From the NCBI RefSeq assembly GCF_023635005.1, contig NZ_JAMLJM010000011.1, positions 34,003 to 98,002 of the forward strand: 64,000 bases of DNA. Direction: 5' to 3'. The notes below the pieces were generated by a model. The model worked only from the letters and a program-made list of their open reading frames with translations. It ran no database searches and was not told the DNA's origin. Both the position numbers and the translations under genes were made by a program. This stretch comes from Flavobacterium luminosum (lineage in GTDB: Bacteria > Bacteroidota > Bacteroidia > Flavobacteriales > Flavobacteriaceae). How positions within the stretch are numbered: position 1 is the first letter of the stretch; each line of letters begins with the position of its first letter. Of the stretch, positions 35,161 to 42,353 are shown one piece after another.

Positions 35161-36018
35161 ATGAATTTATTTGCATTAGTTAAAGAGCATAACCAAACAG
35201 TTATTAAAAGAATTCCTCTGTCACAAGATATTCAAGTAGCTATAAGTAATTTTTATTCAGATGGTGTTAATGATTTGATAGTTAATAAAGAACTAATTGA
35301 GTTTAATGGAAATTTTAAACCTGATGGAGACCAAGTATTTTATATTGATAATTATCCATTAGATGCAGAAATAGTAAATTCAATTAATAATCCATTGGCA
35401 TATGATGTTCTTAATGTTGAGAATTTTGAAGGCAATATTTTTGCAGTATATACCCATTTGGTTTTAAATGGAACTCCGTACTATTTATTTCAACATTTTG
35501 ATACTCGTAAAATCATATCAAATAGAGGAATATCTCTTTTTTATAGTCAAGATACTTATACAGACATTGACAGAAGAGGAATTTCAATAAGTGGTAATTT
35601 AACGGCAATATTCGCTAATAACCAACTATTTTTTAATTCATATTTTAATACAAAAAAAATATTTAACCTTTCTGACTACTATCAAGAAGCAACAGCTGCC
35701 GATATTAATGCGTTCAAAGCTAATGCTCTTTTTAGTATAGAGAATAATGATGATTTCGATTTGCATTTAAACTCTACGATAAGAAAGAAAATAAAGTCAA
35801 TCCAGTTAAGTGGAGTTTTGAATGGAATTAATGTTCAAAATATTATTGCGTTGGCAGTAGATTTTGGTATCAATTTAACTTCAGATGAGAATGATAGATT
35901 AAATATACCTAATGATAAAAATGCAATAAGAGATCTATTAAGGTTTCTGGATGAGGATTATTTTATCACGCCAATTACTTCCACAAGATGTATGACAAAT
36001 TCTAAAATCACTATTTAG
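35161..36018 (+). CDS. kwaB: KwaB-like DUF4868 protein (Kiwa)
   Basis: 285 aa, four bases behind the KwaA-like gene. The middle part (RGISISGNLTAIFANNQLFFNSYFNTKKIFNLSDYYQEATAADINAF) has the order of strands and the FDxLF-like/DYY layout of DUF4868, the KwaB domain, and the C-terminus ends in a D-DYFITPITSTRCMTNSKI segment like that family's tail. KwaB binds DNA in the E. coli system. Recognition is by remote pattern, so uncertain without a profile search. Confidence 0.62.
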   Translation: MNLFALVKEHNQTVIKRIPLSQDIQVAISNFYSDGVNDLIVNKELIEFNGNFKPDGDQVFYIDNYPLDAEIVNSINNPLAYDVLNVENFEGNIFAVYTHLVLNGTPYYLFQHFDTRKIISNRGISLFYSQDTYTDIDRRGISISGNLTAIFANNQLFFNSYFNTKKIFNLSDYYQEATAADINAFKANALFSIENNDDFDLHLNSTIRKKIKSIQLSGVLNGINVQNIIALAVDFGINLTSDENDRLNIPNDKNAIRDLLRFLDEDYFITPITSTRCMTNSKITI

Positions 36019-36030
36019 TATTAATTATTT

Positions 36031-37092
36031 ATGATTAAAGAAATAAGCAAAGAGAAAGAAGCAATTAAGTTTGGAACAAGATTAAGTGTTCTTTACATTA
36101 TTCTTGGGGTAATTGGTTTTGTTTTAATAATGTTACCAATGATTTTTTATTCAAGTGATAAGTTGGATAATATTGGAATTGTTGGAGATACTGTTGGCGG
36201 TATTTTAAATCCAATCTTTGCTGTTCCAGCAACAATATTAACCTTTTTAGCATTTTGGGTACAGTTTAAAGCCAATCAGGAAGTTCAAAATCAGTTTAAA
36301 ATACAGCAATTTGAAAGCCAGTTTTATGAGATGATTCGTTTACATAGAGCTAATATTGATGAAATGGATATTGCTTCAAAAATTCATGGTCGAAAATGTT
36401 TTGTGAGAATGTTTCAAGAGTTTAAATTTATATATTTGAAATTATTTGAAATCTATAATTCAAATGATGTTTATAAAAATAATCTTGAAAAAAAAGACCT
36501 GTGTGAAATTACATATTTTGTTTTCTTTTTTGGGGTAGGTCTTAATTCAGACGATGTAGTAATTAAATTAATTAAGCCTTCACAAGAAAGGATTACTAAG
36601 GATTTAATAGATAATCTTATTTTAATAAAACAAGAATGGAAAGAGAGTTTGTACAAAACAAAATATTTTGAAAAATATAAAAGAGAATATAATAATCTTA
36701 TTTTTATTCGTAACGAAAATGGTGTAAATTATGAATTCAAGATAACCTATACTCCTTTTGATGGGCACAATACTCGTTTAGGGCATTATTATAGGAATTT
36801 GTATCAAACTGTTTCTTTCGTTGTTAATTCAACTATTATGAAAGATAGTAATGAACAGAAAAAATATTTAAAACTATTAAGAGCACAATTATCAAATCAT
36901 GAACAATTGCTTTTATATTATAATAGTCTAACAAATTTTGGAAAAGGATGGATTGATAATGAATATTTTACTACTTATGAAATGATTAAAAACATTCCTT
37001 TAAAACTGGCAGATTTTGGACTTAAACCTAAAGAATACCTCAAAGACAAAAAAGGATTTAATGATACTATTTTTGAATGGGATGAGTTATAA
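36031..37092 (+). CDS. AbiC-like putative phage abortive infection protein
   Basis: 353 aa. Two N-terminal membrane helices (LYIILGVIGFVLIMLPMIFY; AVPATILTFLAFWVQF) followed by QNQFKIQQFESQFYEMIRLHRANIDEM and, near the C-terminus, HNTRLGHYYRNLYQTVSFV and AQLSNHEQLLLYYNSLTNFGKGW. These are the signatures of the putAbiC family. Members are membrane-anchored and thought to kill or stall infected cells. 12 bases behind the KwaB-like gene, same strand. Confidence 0.85.
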   Translation: MIKEISKEKEAIKFGTRLSVLYIILGVIGFVLIMLPMIFYSSDKLDNIGIVGDTVGGILNPIFAVPATILTFLAFWVQFKANQEVQNQFKIQQFESQFYEMIRLHRANIDEMDIASKIHGRKCFVRMFQEFKFIYLKLFEIYNSNDVYKNNLEKKDLCEITYFVFFFGVGLNSDDVVIKLIKPSQERITKDLIDNLILIKQEWKESLYKTKYFEKYKREYNNLIFIRNENGVNYEFKITYTPFDGHNTRLGHYYRNLYQTVSFVVNSTIMKDSNEQKKYLKLLRAQLSNHEQLLLYYNSLTNFGKGWIDNEYFTTYEMIKNIPLKLADFGLKPKEYLKDKKGFNDTIFEWDEL

Positions 37093-37102
37093 AATTTAAT
37101 TA

Positions 37103-37786
37103 ATGACGGAAAAATACATCATACAATTAATGAACAAACTAAACCGCTTTCCAAATTATAAAGATTGTGTAAAAGTTGGTATTGGTAAAAATGTTGAATT
37201 AGCACATATTTGGTATCAAAGTGGTTTTTCAGATAGTCATGTTCCATATACCTATTTCTTAATAAAAGATAACGATAATTATATTGGTGCTGTTCTAGAT
37301 ATGACACACGATTTACATTGGGTTATATTACCAAAACATCGTAAAAAAGGGCATCTTTCAAAAGCTTTAAAACAAGTTATTTTACCGTATCTATTAGAAG
37401 AAACAGATAGATTAGAACAAAAAATTAGCATAAACCGTAATCAAATTGGAGAAATAAATTATCAAAATTCATTAAGAGTAGCTTTAAATATTGGATTCAA
37501 ACAAATAGATGAAGAAAATTTAGTTTTCGATTACAATTCATTAGATGAAGACGAATATCAATTAGATTATAACCATAAAGGTTTAACAAGAAAAGAACTT
37601 GATTTCGAAATCAATGAACTACAAAAAATAGCAAAAAAACTCAACAAAATAAGCTCAAAAATAGAATTTGCTTTTGGTAAAGAAATTGAAGAATATTCAA
37701 AACCTTCATTAAATGATACAGCAAACAAGGTAGCTTATCTTAAAGAAGTTTTTAAAGACATGAAGTATGATTTTGATAAAAATTAA
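37103..37786 (+). CDS. GNAT-like acetyltransferase with helical C-terminal extension
   Basis: 227 aa. Residues ~50-150 have the GNAT order: YFLIKDNDNYIGAVLDM (beta 2-4), LHWVILPKHRKKGHLSKALKQVIL (acetyl-CoA loop, a changed Q/RxxGxG/A), then ISINRNQIGEINYQNSLRVALNIGFKQI (the NxxxxxxY/GF segment). The last ~75 residues are helical (ELQKIAKKLNKISSKIEFA) and not part of the fold. No antitoxin gene of the usual GNAT toxin type lies next to it. First gene of the candidate GNAT-PRTase-NADAR triad. Confidence 0.6.
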   Translation: MTEKYIIQLMNKLNRFPNYKDCVKVGIGKNVELAHIWYQSGFSDSHVPYTYFLIKDNDNYIGAVLDMTHDLHWVILPKHRKKGHLSKALKQVILPYLLEETDRLEQKISINRNQIGEINYQNSLRVALNIGFKQIDEENLVFDYNSLDEDEYQLDYNHKGLTRKELDFEINELQKIAKKLNKISSKIEFAFGKEIEEYSKPSLNDTANKVAYLKEVFKDMKYDFDKN

Positions 37787-37797
37787 ATAATTAAGAA

Positions 37798-38856
37798 TTG
37801 GAACAGATAGCAGAAAATATAGTACAAATTACACAAGATTATCATTCAGATTATAATGAAGGTTTTGTTATGTCATCTAAACACGTTTTAGATTGGGTAA
37901 ATCAATTTGACGAGCAAGATCAAGAATTTGTTATGAGTGAACTATTGCATATTTTAAATCAAGGAGTCTATATCTCAAAAGAAAAAGCAAAGGAAATACT
38001 TTGGGAATTTCTAAATAAAGCTACAACATTTTTTGATTACCAAAATATTGAAACTTTTTTGAGAGAAACACATTTTATTAATTCGCAAGCAGAGCATAAG
38101 AGTCAATCCATTCTATTGAAGTTAGTTAATGATATAATGGTCGAAAAAACAGGTTTCACAATTGAAATATGTGGTTCTTTAGGAGTAAGAAATTATATTT
38201 ATTTAGATGATGTTTTAGCAAGTGGAGGTACATTCAAGTTTGCGATAAAAAAGTTTATTGAAGATAACAGTTTATTAGAACCGTTAATTAATAAAGAATT
38301 ACGAATATTATCATTCTTTTTCTGTACACACTCTTGGGGTTTGGATAATACAAGATATTCTTTAAAAAAGTTATTTGGTGATGAAAATTATTTTTTAGAC
38401 GTTGCTAAGTTTCCTGTTGGTAGTTATTATAAAATTGAAAATAATTTAAAAGGGTTTAATCCAAAATTAAATTTAGTATATCCAGAAAAATCAAAAAATG
38501 AATACGATGCGTATTTAGTAAGTTTAGAAAATGCTTCAGTTCAATCAGATAAAGCATACCGAAAAGCAACTCAACCAAGTCAAGAGGCGTTTTTCTCTTC
38601 TAAAGAAAATAGAAATAGATTAGAGCAAATATTTTTAGACAAAGGGATTGAAATCATTAGTAAAATTCAAGATGAAACAACAAAACACAAACATCGTCCT
38701 TTAGGAAAAACCTATCCGAGTTATAAAACATTTGGTACAGGTACATTGTTTTTTACTTGGAGAAATATAAGCAATACATGTCCAATTGTATTGTGGTGGA
38801 ATAATCCAGCACACAATTGGAAAGGACTTTTTCCGTTATATAATAGAGGAAATTAA
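37798..38856 (+). CDS. Phosphoribosyltransferase-like (PRTase-CE type) conflict protein
   Basis: 352 aa from a TTG start at 37798; the next in-phase ATG (37870) would remove the DYHSDYNEGF segment that I take as conserved. The PRPP-loop motif IYLDDVLASGGT (residues 134-145) is the phosphoribosyltransferase signature. The C-terminal RPLGKTYPSYKTFGTGTLFFTWRNISNTCPIVLWWNNP...WKGLFP is characteristic of a PRTase-like family seen in prokaryotic conflict loci. It probably acts on a nucleotide or its ribose-phosphate part. The next gene is NADAR-like, which handles ADP-ribose or riboflavin-pathway intermediates. Confidence 0.72.
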   Translation: MEQIAENIVQITQDYHSDYNEGFVMSSKHVLDWVNQFDEQDQEFVMSELLHILNQGVYISKEKAKEILWEFLNKATTFFDYQNIETFLRETHFINSQAEHKSQSILLKLVNDIMVEKTGFTIEICGSLGVRNYIYLDDVLASGGTFKFAIKKFIEDNSLLEPLINKELRILSFFFCTHSWGLDNTRYSLKKLFGDENYFLDVAKFPVGSYYKIENNLKGFNPKLNLVYPEKSKNEYDAYLVSLENASVQSDKAYRKATQPSQEAFFSSKENRNRLEQIFLDKGIEIISKIQDETTKHKHRPLGKTYPSYKTFGTGTLFFTWRNISNTCPIVLWWNNPAHNWKGLFPLYNRGN

Positions 38857-38889
38857 AATTATTTATTTATATTTACCTAAGTTTGCACT

Positions 38890-39510
38890 ATGAATATCAG
38901 AAACTACAACGCAAAAGAGGCAATTGTCTTTAGAAAAACAACAGAGCCATTTGGAGGTTTATCTAATATGGCATCAGGTTATGCTTTGTATATTAATGAA
39001 GTGATAATACCTTCTTCGGAGCATTTATATCAAGCAATGCGTTATCCAACAAATCCTGAAATTCAATTTGAAATTATTAATCAAGATAATGCTATGAAAG
39101 CTAAAATGATTAGTAATAAATACAAAGCACAATTTTCTCGTCCTGATTGGGAAAAAATCCAAATAAAGGTAATGCGTTGGGCATTAGAAATTAAGTTAGC
39201 TCAAAATTGGGATAAATTTAGTACGATACTTAAAGAAACACAAAACAAATCAATTGTTGAATACGCTACTGATAATAAAATATGGGGAGCAAAACCAATA
39301 AACAACGATGAATTAGTAGGTGTTAATGCTTTAGGCAGACTATTAATGGAATTAAGAGAAAAATACATATCAGAAAATAACCGTATTTTTTGTGTAAATC
39401 CTCCAGATGTTCCTGCATTGTTACTATACAATCAACATATTGATATTATATGTGATGACATGATAATTGACTATCACAATGAAAGTCTTTTAGAAGATAG
39501 TTTAGTATAA
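38890..39510 (+). CDS. NADAR family (YbiA-like) N-glycosidase
   Basis: 206 aa. FGGLSNMASGYALYINEVIIPSSEHLYQAMRYP (residues 21-53) contains the FG-LSN and SEH-YQAMK-type motifs; WGAKPINNDELVGVNALGRLLMELRE ends the domain. Members cleave N-glycosidic bonds in riboflavin-pathway intermediates or remove ADP-ribose from DNA guanine. A ~50-residue tail after residue 153 (IFCVNPPDVPALLLYNQ) is extra. Last gene of the defence operon; 33 bases from the PRTase-like gene. Confidence 0.85.
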   Translation: MNIRNYNAKEAIVFRKTTEPFGGLSNMASGYALYINEVIIPSSEHLYQAMRYPTNPEIQFEIINQDNAMKAKMISNKYKAQFSRPDWEKIQIKVMRWALEIKLAQNWDKFSTILKETQNKSIVEYATDNKIWGAKPINNDELVGVNALGRLLMELREKYISENNRIFCVNPPDVPALLLYNQHIDIICDDMIIDYHNESLLEDSLV

Positions 39511-39694
39511 CATTATCTCATTCAGCTGCACAAAAACCGCTTCTAGTCCAAGTATTCCTAGCATCAATTCTTTGTTTGCTTCATTTCGTTAATATTACAA
39601 AACAAATAATTAAAAAATAGGAACGCTATCGCTGACGTATTTGCGCCCACCCAGTCCAACGCTCCCCACCGCATATGTGGTTTTCCCTACCGAG

Positions 39695-39813
39695 AACAGC
39701 ACTTGTTTTCCCTAAGTAAGTCAATAAAAAATGGCTTTCTGTTTTTCCAACCCCACGCGCACAGTAAGCCATTTTTTATCCACTTACACCCATCTCAAAA
39801 AACAAGAGCTGTT
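39695..39813. repeat. Nested hairpin: outer AACAGCACTTGTTTT arms around an inner 27-base stem
   Basis: Outer arms 39695-39709 and 39799-39813 (one mismatch). Inner arms 39716-39742 and 39761-39787 pair GTAAGT..ATAAAAAATGGCTT..CTGT with ACAG..AAGCCATTTTTTAT..ACTTAC around an 18-base loop. Confidence 0.7.
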
Positions 39814-39840
39814 TTTCCCAATGCTAAACCACCCCAAGCT

Positions 39841-39933
39841 ATTTTACATAATGATGGCAACATTATAGTTCAAAAAAAAGCGTTAATATTTTTAGTGGTA
39901 TTTTTTTAGAACTATAATTTCATTATGTAAAAT
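39841..39933. repeat. Long hairpin ATTTTACATAATG...CATTATGTAAAAT
   Basis: Arms ATTTTACATAATG (39841-39853) and ATTATAGTTC (39862-39871) pair with GAACTATAAT (39909-39918) and CATTATGTAAAAT (39921-39933). An A run and a T run extend the stem inward, leaving a short loop. Confidence 0.7.
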
Positions 39934-40115
39934 ATCCGCTCCCAGCCGCACCCGCCCGAAATAGGAATAGTATTTTCATTGTTTTTTGAAGATGCTTCCT
40001 ATTTTCATAAGAACTCATAATCTTGTAATAAATCCTCAAGAACTTTCAAGCATCCTCAAAAATCAAAATTGCCCACAAGAGTATAGTTTTTTATTTGCCA
40101 GAACATTGGTAGTAA

Positions 40116-40225
40116 ATTGTTTTTAAGCCGTCTTGATGCTAAGCAATGTCAATGAACAATTCAATAAACACACAAACCCGATTTTAAAAAGACGTGTCTA
40201 GCATCAAGCCGTCAATAAAAACAAT
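40116..40225. repeat. Two-step hairpin ATTGTTTTTA / CTTGATGCTA
   Basis: Outer arms ATTGTTTTTA (40116-40125) and TAAAAACAAT (40216-40225); inner arms CTTGATGCTA (40132-40141) and TAGCATCAAG (40199-40208); all perfect, with a 57-base loop. Confidence 0.65.
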
Positions 40226-40298
40226 CAGAAAATCTCGTAAAGCAAATATAAAACTATACCCTTGTTCCGCTACTGCCAACGCACTCGGTAAAGTACAG

Positions 40299-40335
40299 TT
40301 GGGGAAATCTCCCATTTCCCCAAACCCCTTAGGGT
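40299..40335. repeat. GC-rich hairpin TTGGGGAAAT / ATTTCCCCAA with following ACCC/GGGT stem
   Basis: Perfect 10-base arms (40299-40308, 40314-40323) around CTCCC, then ACCC-CTTA-GGGT and an eight-T run. Stem-loops of this kind occur at transfer origins of mobilisable elements and at strong terminators. Confidence 0.6.
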
Positions 40336-40677
40336 GCAATTTTTTTTAAAATAATGCCAGACGTTTTTCACTCCGATTGATATTTATCGGTAGGCATTCT
40401 TTCAAAAAAAACAGCGTCAATTCCAACCACTCGGAAAGTTATTTTCTGAATGGAAAGTTATGGGCTTACTTGCAATAGTGGAATGGATAAAAAAATAATT
40501 TCCTTCTTCTTAAATCTGAATACTAACAATTTATGATAATTAATAACAAATTTTAACATTACAATTTGAGTTTAAAAAAAATACATTAAGAAATAATAAT
40601 TTTGAACATGTAAAAATCAATACCAAAGCCGTACCAAGCTCACATAATTGAATTTTTAATTTTAAAATTGTATAGAT

Positions 40678-41319
40678 ATGGGTAAAATTGGTAGAGGTAT
40701 TCTTGGAGGGGTATCAGGAAAAGTAGCCAACGTAGTTGGTTCAAGATGGAAAGGAATTGATTACATTAGAGCAAAGCCTCAGAGTGTAGCAAATCCGAGA
40801 ACATTATTGCAAGTAAATCAAAGAACAAAATTTGCTTTAGTGTTGAGGTTCTTACAACCTAACTTAAATTTCATTAAGATTGGGTATAAAAATTATGCAG
40901 TAAAAAAGTCGCAGTTTAATAGTGCGATGTCTTACATTCTGAATAATGCAATTACAGGGGTATCACCTGATTTTGAAATTGACTATTCAATGGCGTTATT
41001 ATCAAGAGGTAATTTAGCTGGAGCTTTAAACCCTATTTTTGATTTAACCACACCTGGACAAGTTCAATTTAGTTGGGATGATAACTCAGCTGAAGGTAAT
41101 GCGTTAGCAACTGATAAAGTTATGGTAGTAGCTTTTAACCCTTTAAAAGGCGAAAGCGTTTACTTAACAGAAGGTGCTGCTAGAGCGGATTTATCTCAAA
41201 CGGTAATTATTCCGAATAGTTATTCAGGTGATGAATTACACATGTTCATTTCTTTTATGAATTTTGAAGAAACACAATTATCAAATAGTATTTACATTGG
41301 CTCTGGTACGGCTTCATAA
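40678..41319 (+). CDS. DUF6266 family protein
   Basis: 213 aa. The N-terminus MGKIGRGILGGVSGKVANVVGSRWKGIDYIRAKPQ, followed by NPRTLLQVNQRTKFALVLRFLQP, is the hallmark of DUF6266, a family frequent in flavobacteria and of unknown function. The second half is strand-rich (PGQVQFSWDDNSAEGNALATDKVMVVAFNP). It ends at a bidirectional terminator facing the next gene. Confidence 0.85.
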   Translation: MGKIGRGILGGVSGKVANVVGSRWKGIDYIRAKPQSVANPRTLLQVNQRTKFALVLRFLQPNLNFIKIGYKNYAVKKSQFNSAMSYILNNAITGVSPDFEIDYSMALLSRGNLAGALNPIFDLTTPGQVQFSWDDNSAEGNALATDKVMVVAFNPLKGESVYLTEGAARADLSQTVIIPNSYSGDELHMFISFMNFEETQLSNSIYIGSGTAS

Positions 41320-41340
41320 ATTTAGTAAATACTTATTTCC

Positions 41341-41366
41341 AAAACCACCTCTTAAAGGGTGGTTTT
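41341..41366. terminator. Bidirectional terminator between convergent genes
   Basis: AAAACCACC / GGTGGTTTT arms with an eight-base loop and T run on both sides; serves DUF6266 and the gene on the opposite strand. Confidence 0.8.
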
Positions 41367-41381
41367 TTTATTGTTGTAGCG

Positions 41382-41999
41382 TTACCGATAATAAGGAGTT
41401 TTATTGTAAATTATTTCTTTAATCTGGCTTTCACTTAAATCATACATTTCCCTTTGACTTATTTCTCTTAACTCTAAAGCTCTATCTTTCATATAATGAT
41501 AATAGGGACTGTAACTACCTACTTTTAGTGTAATATCGATAATTTGGCAGTCATTTTCAAACTCATGTTGGATATTATCAACGTAAAAATAATTAATTGG
41601 TATCGAAGCACTGATAAATGGTAAACTTACTGACTCTCCAATTTTTGGTAAATGGGGTAATTTATCAACTCTAAAGAAACAATGATTATTGTAAAACTTA
41701 ATATTGAATTGGTAAATTTCTTTGTTGAAGCTCAAATTCAATTTCCGCTCATAAGTAAATATTTCAGAGTGCATTTTAAGTAATAGCTTTCTTAATGTAT
41801 GAGATTTTAAACCTGTAGCTTCTTCGACTTCCTTCATTTTGGGAAGCCTCAAATCTAATTCTTCATTCAAATAGTCTTTAGCAAGAATAAAATCGATAAT
41901 TAGTTTGTATTCTAATCTATCTTTAAAAAGATGATCTAATTGTTTACCAATGTAGATAAAATCTCTAATTATTTGTTTTACTGATACTTGTGCTTCCAT
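41382..41999 (-). CDS. Putative DNA-binding island protein
   Basis: 205 aa. Residues ~45-75 (LRLPKMKEVEEATGLKSHTLRKLLLKMHSEIF) form a GntR-like helix-turn-helix. The remainder is strand-rich (FNIKFYNNHCFFRVDKLPHLPKIGESVSLPFI) with no family I recognise. Its start lies 46 bases from the right subterminal TGTGGGGATWA repeat, the same motif that stands before integrase 2. It may control element excision. The last gene before the tRNA-Ser end. Confidence 0.6.
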   Translation of the reverse strand: MEAQVSVKQIIRDFIYIGKQLDHLFKDRLEYKLIIDFILAKDYLNEELDLRLPKMKEVEEATGLKSHTLRKLLLKMHSEIFTYERKLNLSFNKEIYQFNIKFYNNHCFFRVDKLPHLPKIGESVSLPFISASIPINYFYVDNIQHEFENDCQIIDITLKVGSYSPYYHYMKDRALELREISQREMYDLSESQIKEIIYNKTPYYR

Positions 42000-42044
42000 A
42001 ATTTATATTTTTTATAAAAATAGTAAATAAAAAAACACAATAAT

Positions 42045-42066
42045 TGTGGGGATAATGTGGGGATAA
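42045..42066 (+). repeat. Subterminal repeat of the island, right copy
   Basis: Two tandem TGTGGGGATAA units, differing from the left copy (24826-24847) at one base. Lies 55 bases inside the right att core. Confidence 0.65.
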
Positions 42067-42076
42067 AATGCAAATA

Positions 42077-42115
42077 AAAAACCCTAACTAATTGATAATC
42101 AATCGTTAGGGTTTT
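42077..42115. terminator. Hairpin behind tRNA-Ser, inside the island end
   Basis: AAAACCCTAAC / GTTAGGGTTTT arms with an inner ATTGAT/ATCAAT stem. On the minus strand it follows the tRNA-Ser 3' end by seven bases. It probably replaces the original terminator now left at 24630-24663. Confidence 0.75.
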
Positions 42116-42121
42116 AATTCC

Positions 42122-42134
42122 GCGGAGAAAGAGG
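42122..42134 (-). repeat. Right attachment core at the tRNA-Ser 3' end
   Basis: GCGGAGAAAGAGG, covering the discriminator base, the 3' acceptor strand and the start of the T arm; identical to 24686-24698. Integration here restores a complete tRNA. Confidence 0.8.
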
Positions 42135-42207
42135 GATTCGAACCCCCGGACCTGTTACAGTCAACAGTTTTCAAGACTGCCGCATTCGACCACTCTGCCA
42201 TTTCTCC
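42123..42207 (-). tRNA. tRNA-Ser (anticodon UGA)
   Basis: 85 nt. Acceptor GGAGAAA pairs with TTTCTCC, discriminator G; anticodon stem CAGT/ACTG with loop CTTGAAA gives UGA. A long variable arm (GTTGACTGTAACAG) and T loop GGTTCGAATCC confirm a type II serine tRNA. CCA is not encoded. Confidence 0.97.
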
Positions 42208-42353
42208 AGTAAGACTCGCTTTACTTCCGTATTGCGAGTGCAAATATAGAACGTTTTTTTGTTTCTGCAAGCGTTTAAAGAAGAAAAAAATCAAATTTTT
42301 CGCATTTATTTTTTAACTCTTTCATTTTCTTGAAATTAGAAAAGTAAAAAAAA

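Larger units (their letters stand above)
39511..40677. other. 1.17-kb region without a supported gene, rich in inverted repeats
   Basis: I see no convincing protein gene here. A 68-codon frame at 39703 only runs through hairpins. The region holds at least four large inverted repeats (listed separately), patches of higher GC (around 39650-39690 and 39935-39960), and many GTTTTCCC strings. Possible roles: transfer origin, regulatory RNA, or remnant of an inserted element. Confidence 0.7.

Noticed and set aside
39703..39909. 68-codon plus-strand frame in the hairpin region
   Set aside because: It follows the arms of inverted repeats, has no family resemblance and no promoter; treated as non-coding.
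39695..40335. Retron-type non-coding RNA
   Set aside because: The inverted repeats suggested it, but no reverse transcriptase gene is present nearby.
42106..42294. 62-codon frame on the minus strand reading through the tRNA-Ser gene
   Set aside because: It covers the tRNA and its flanks, and its peptide is simply the translated tRNA.
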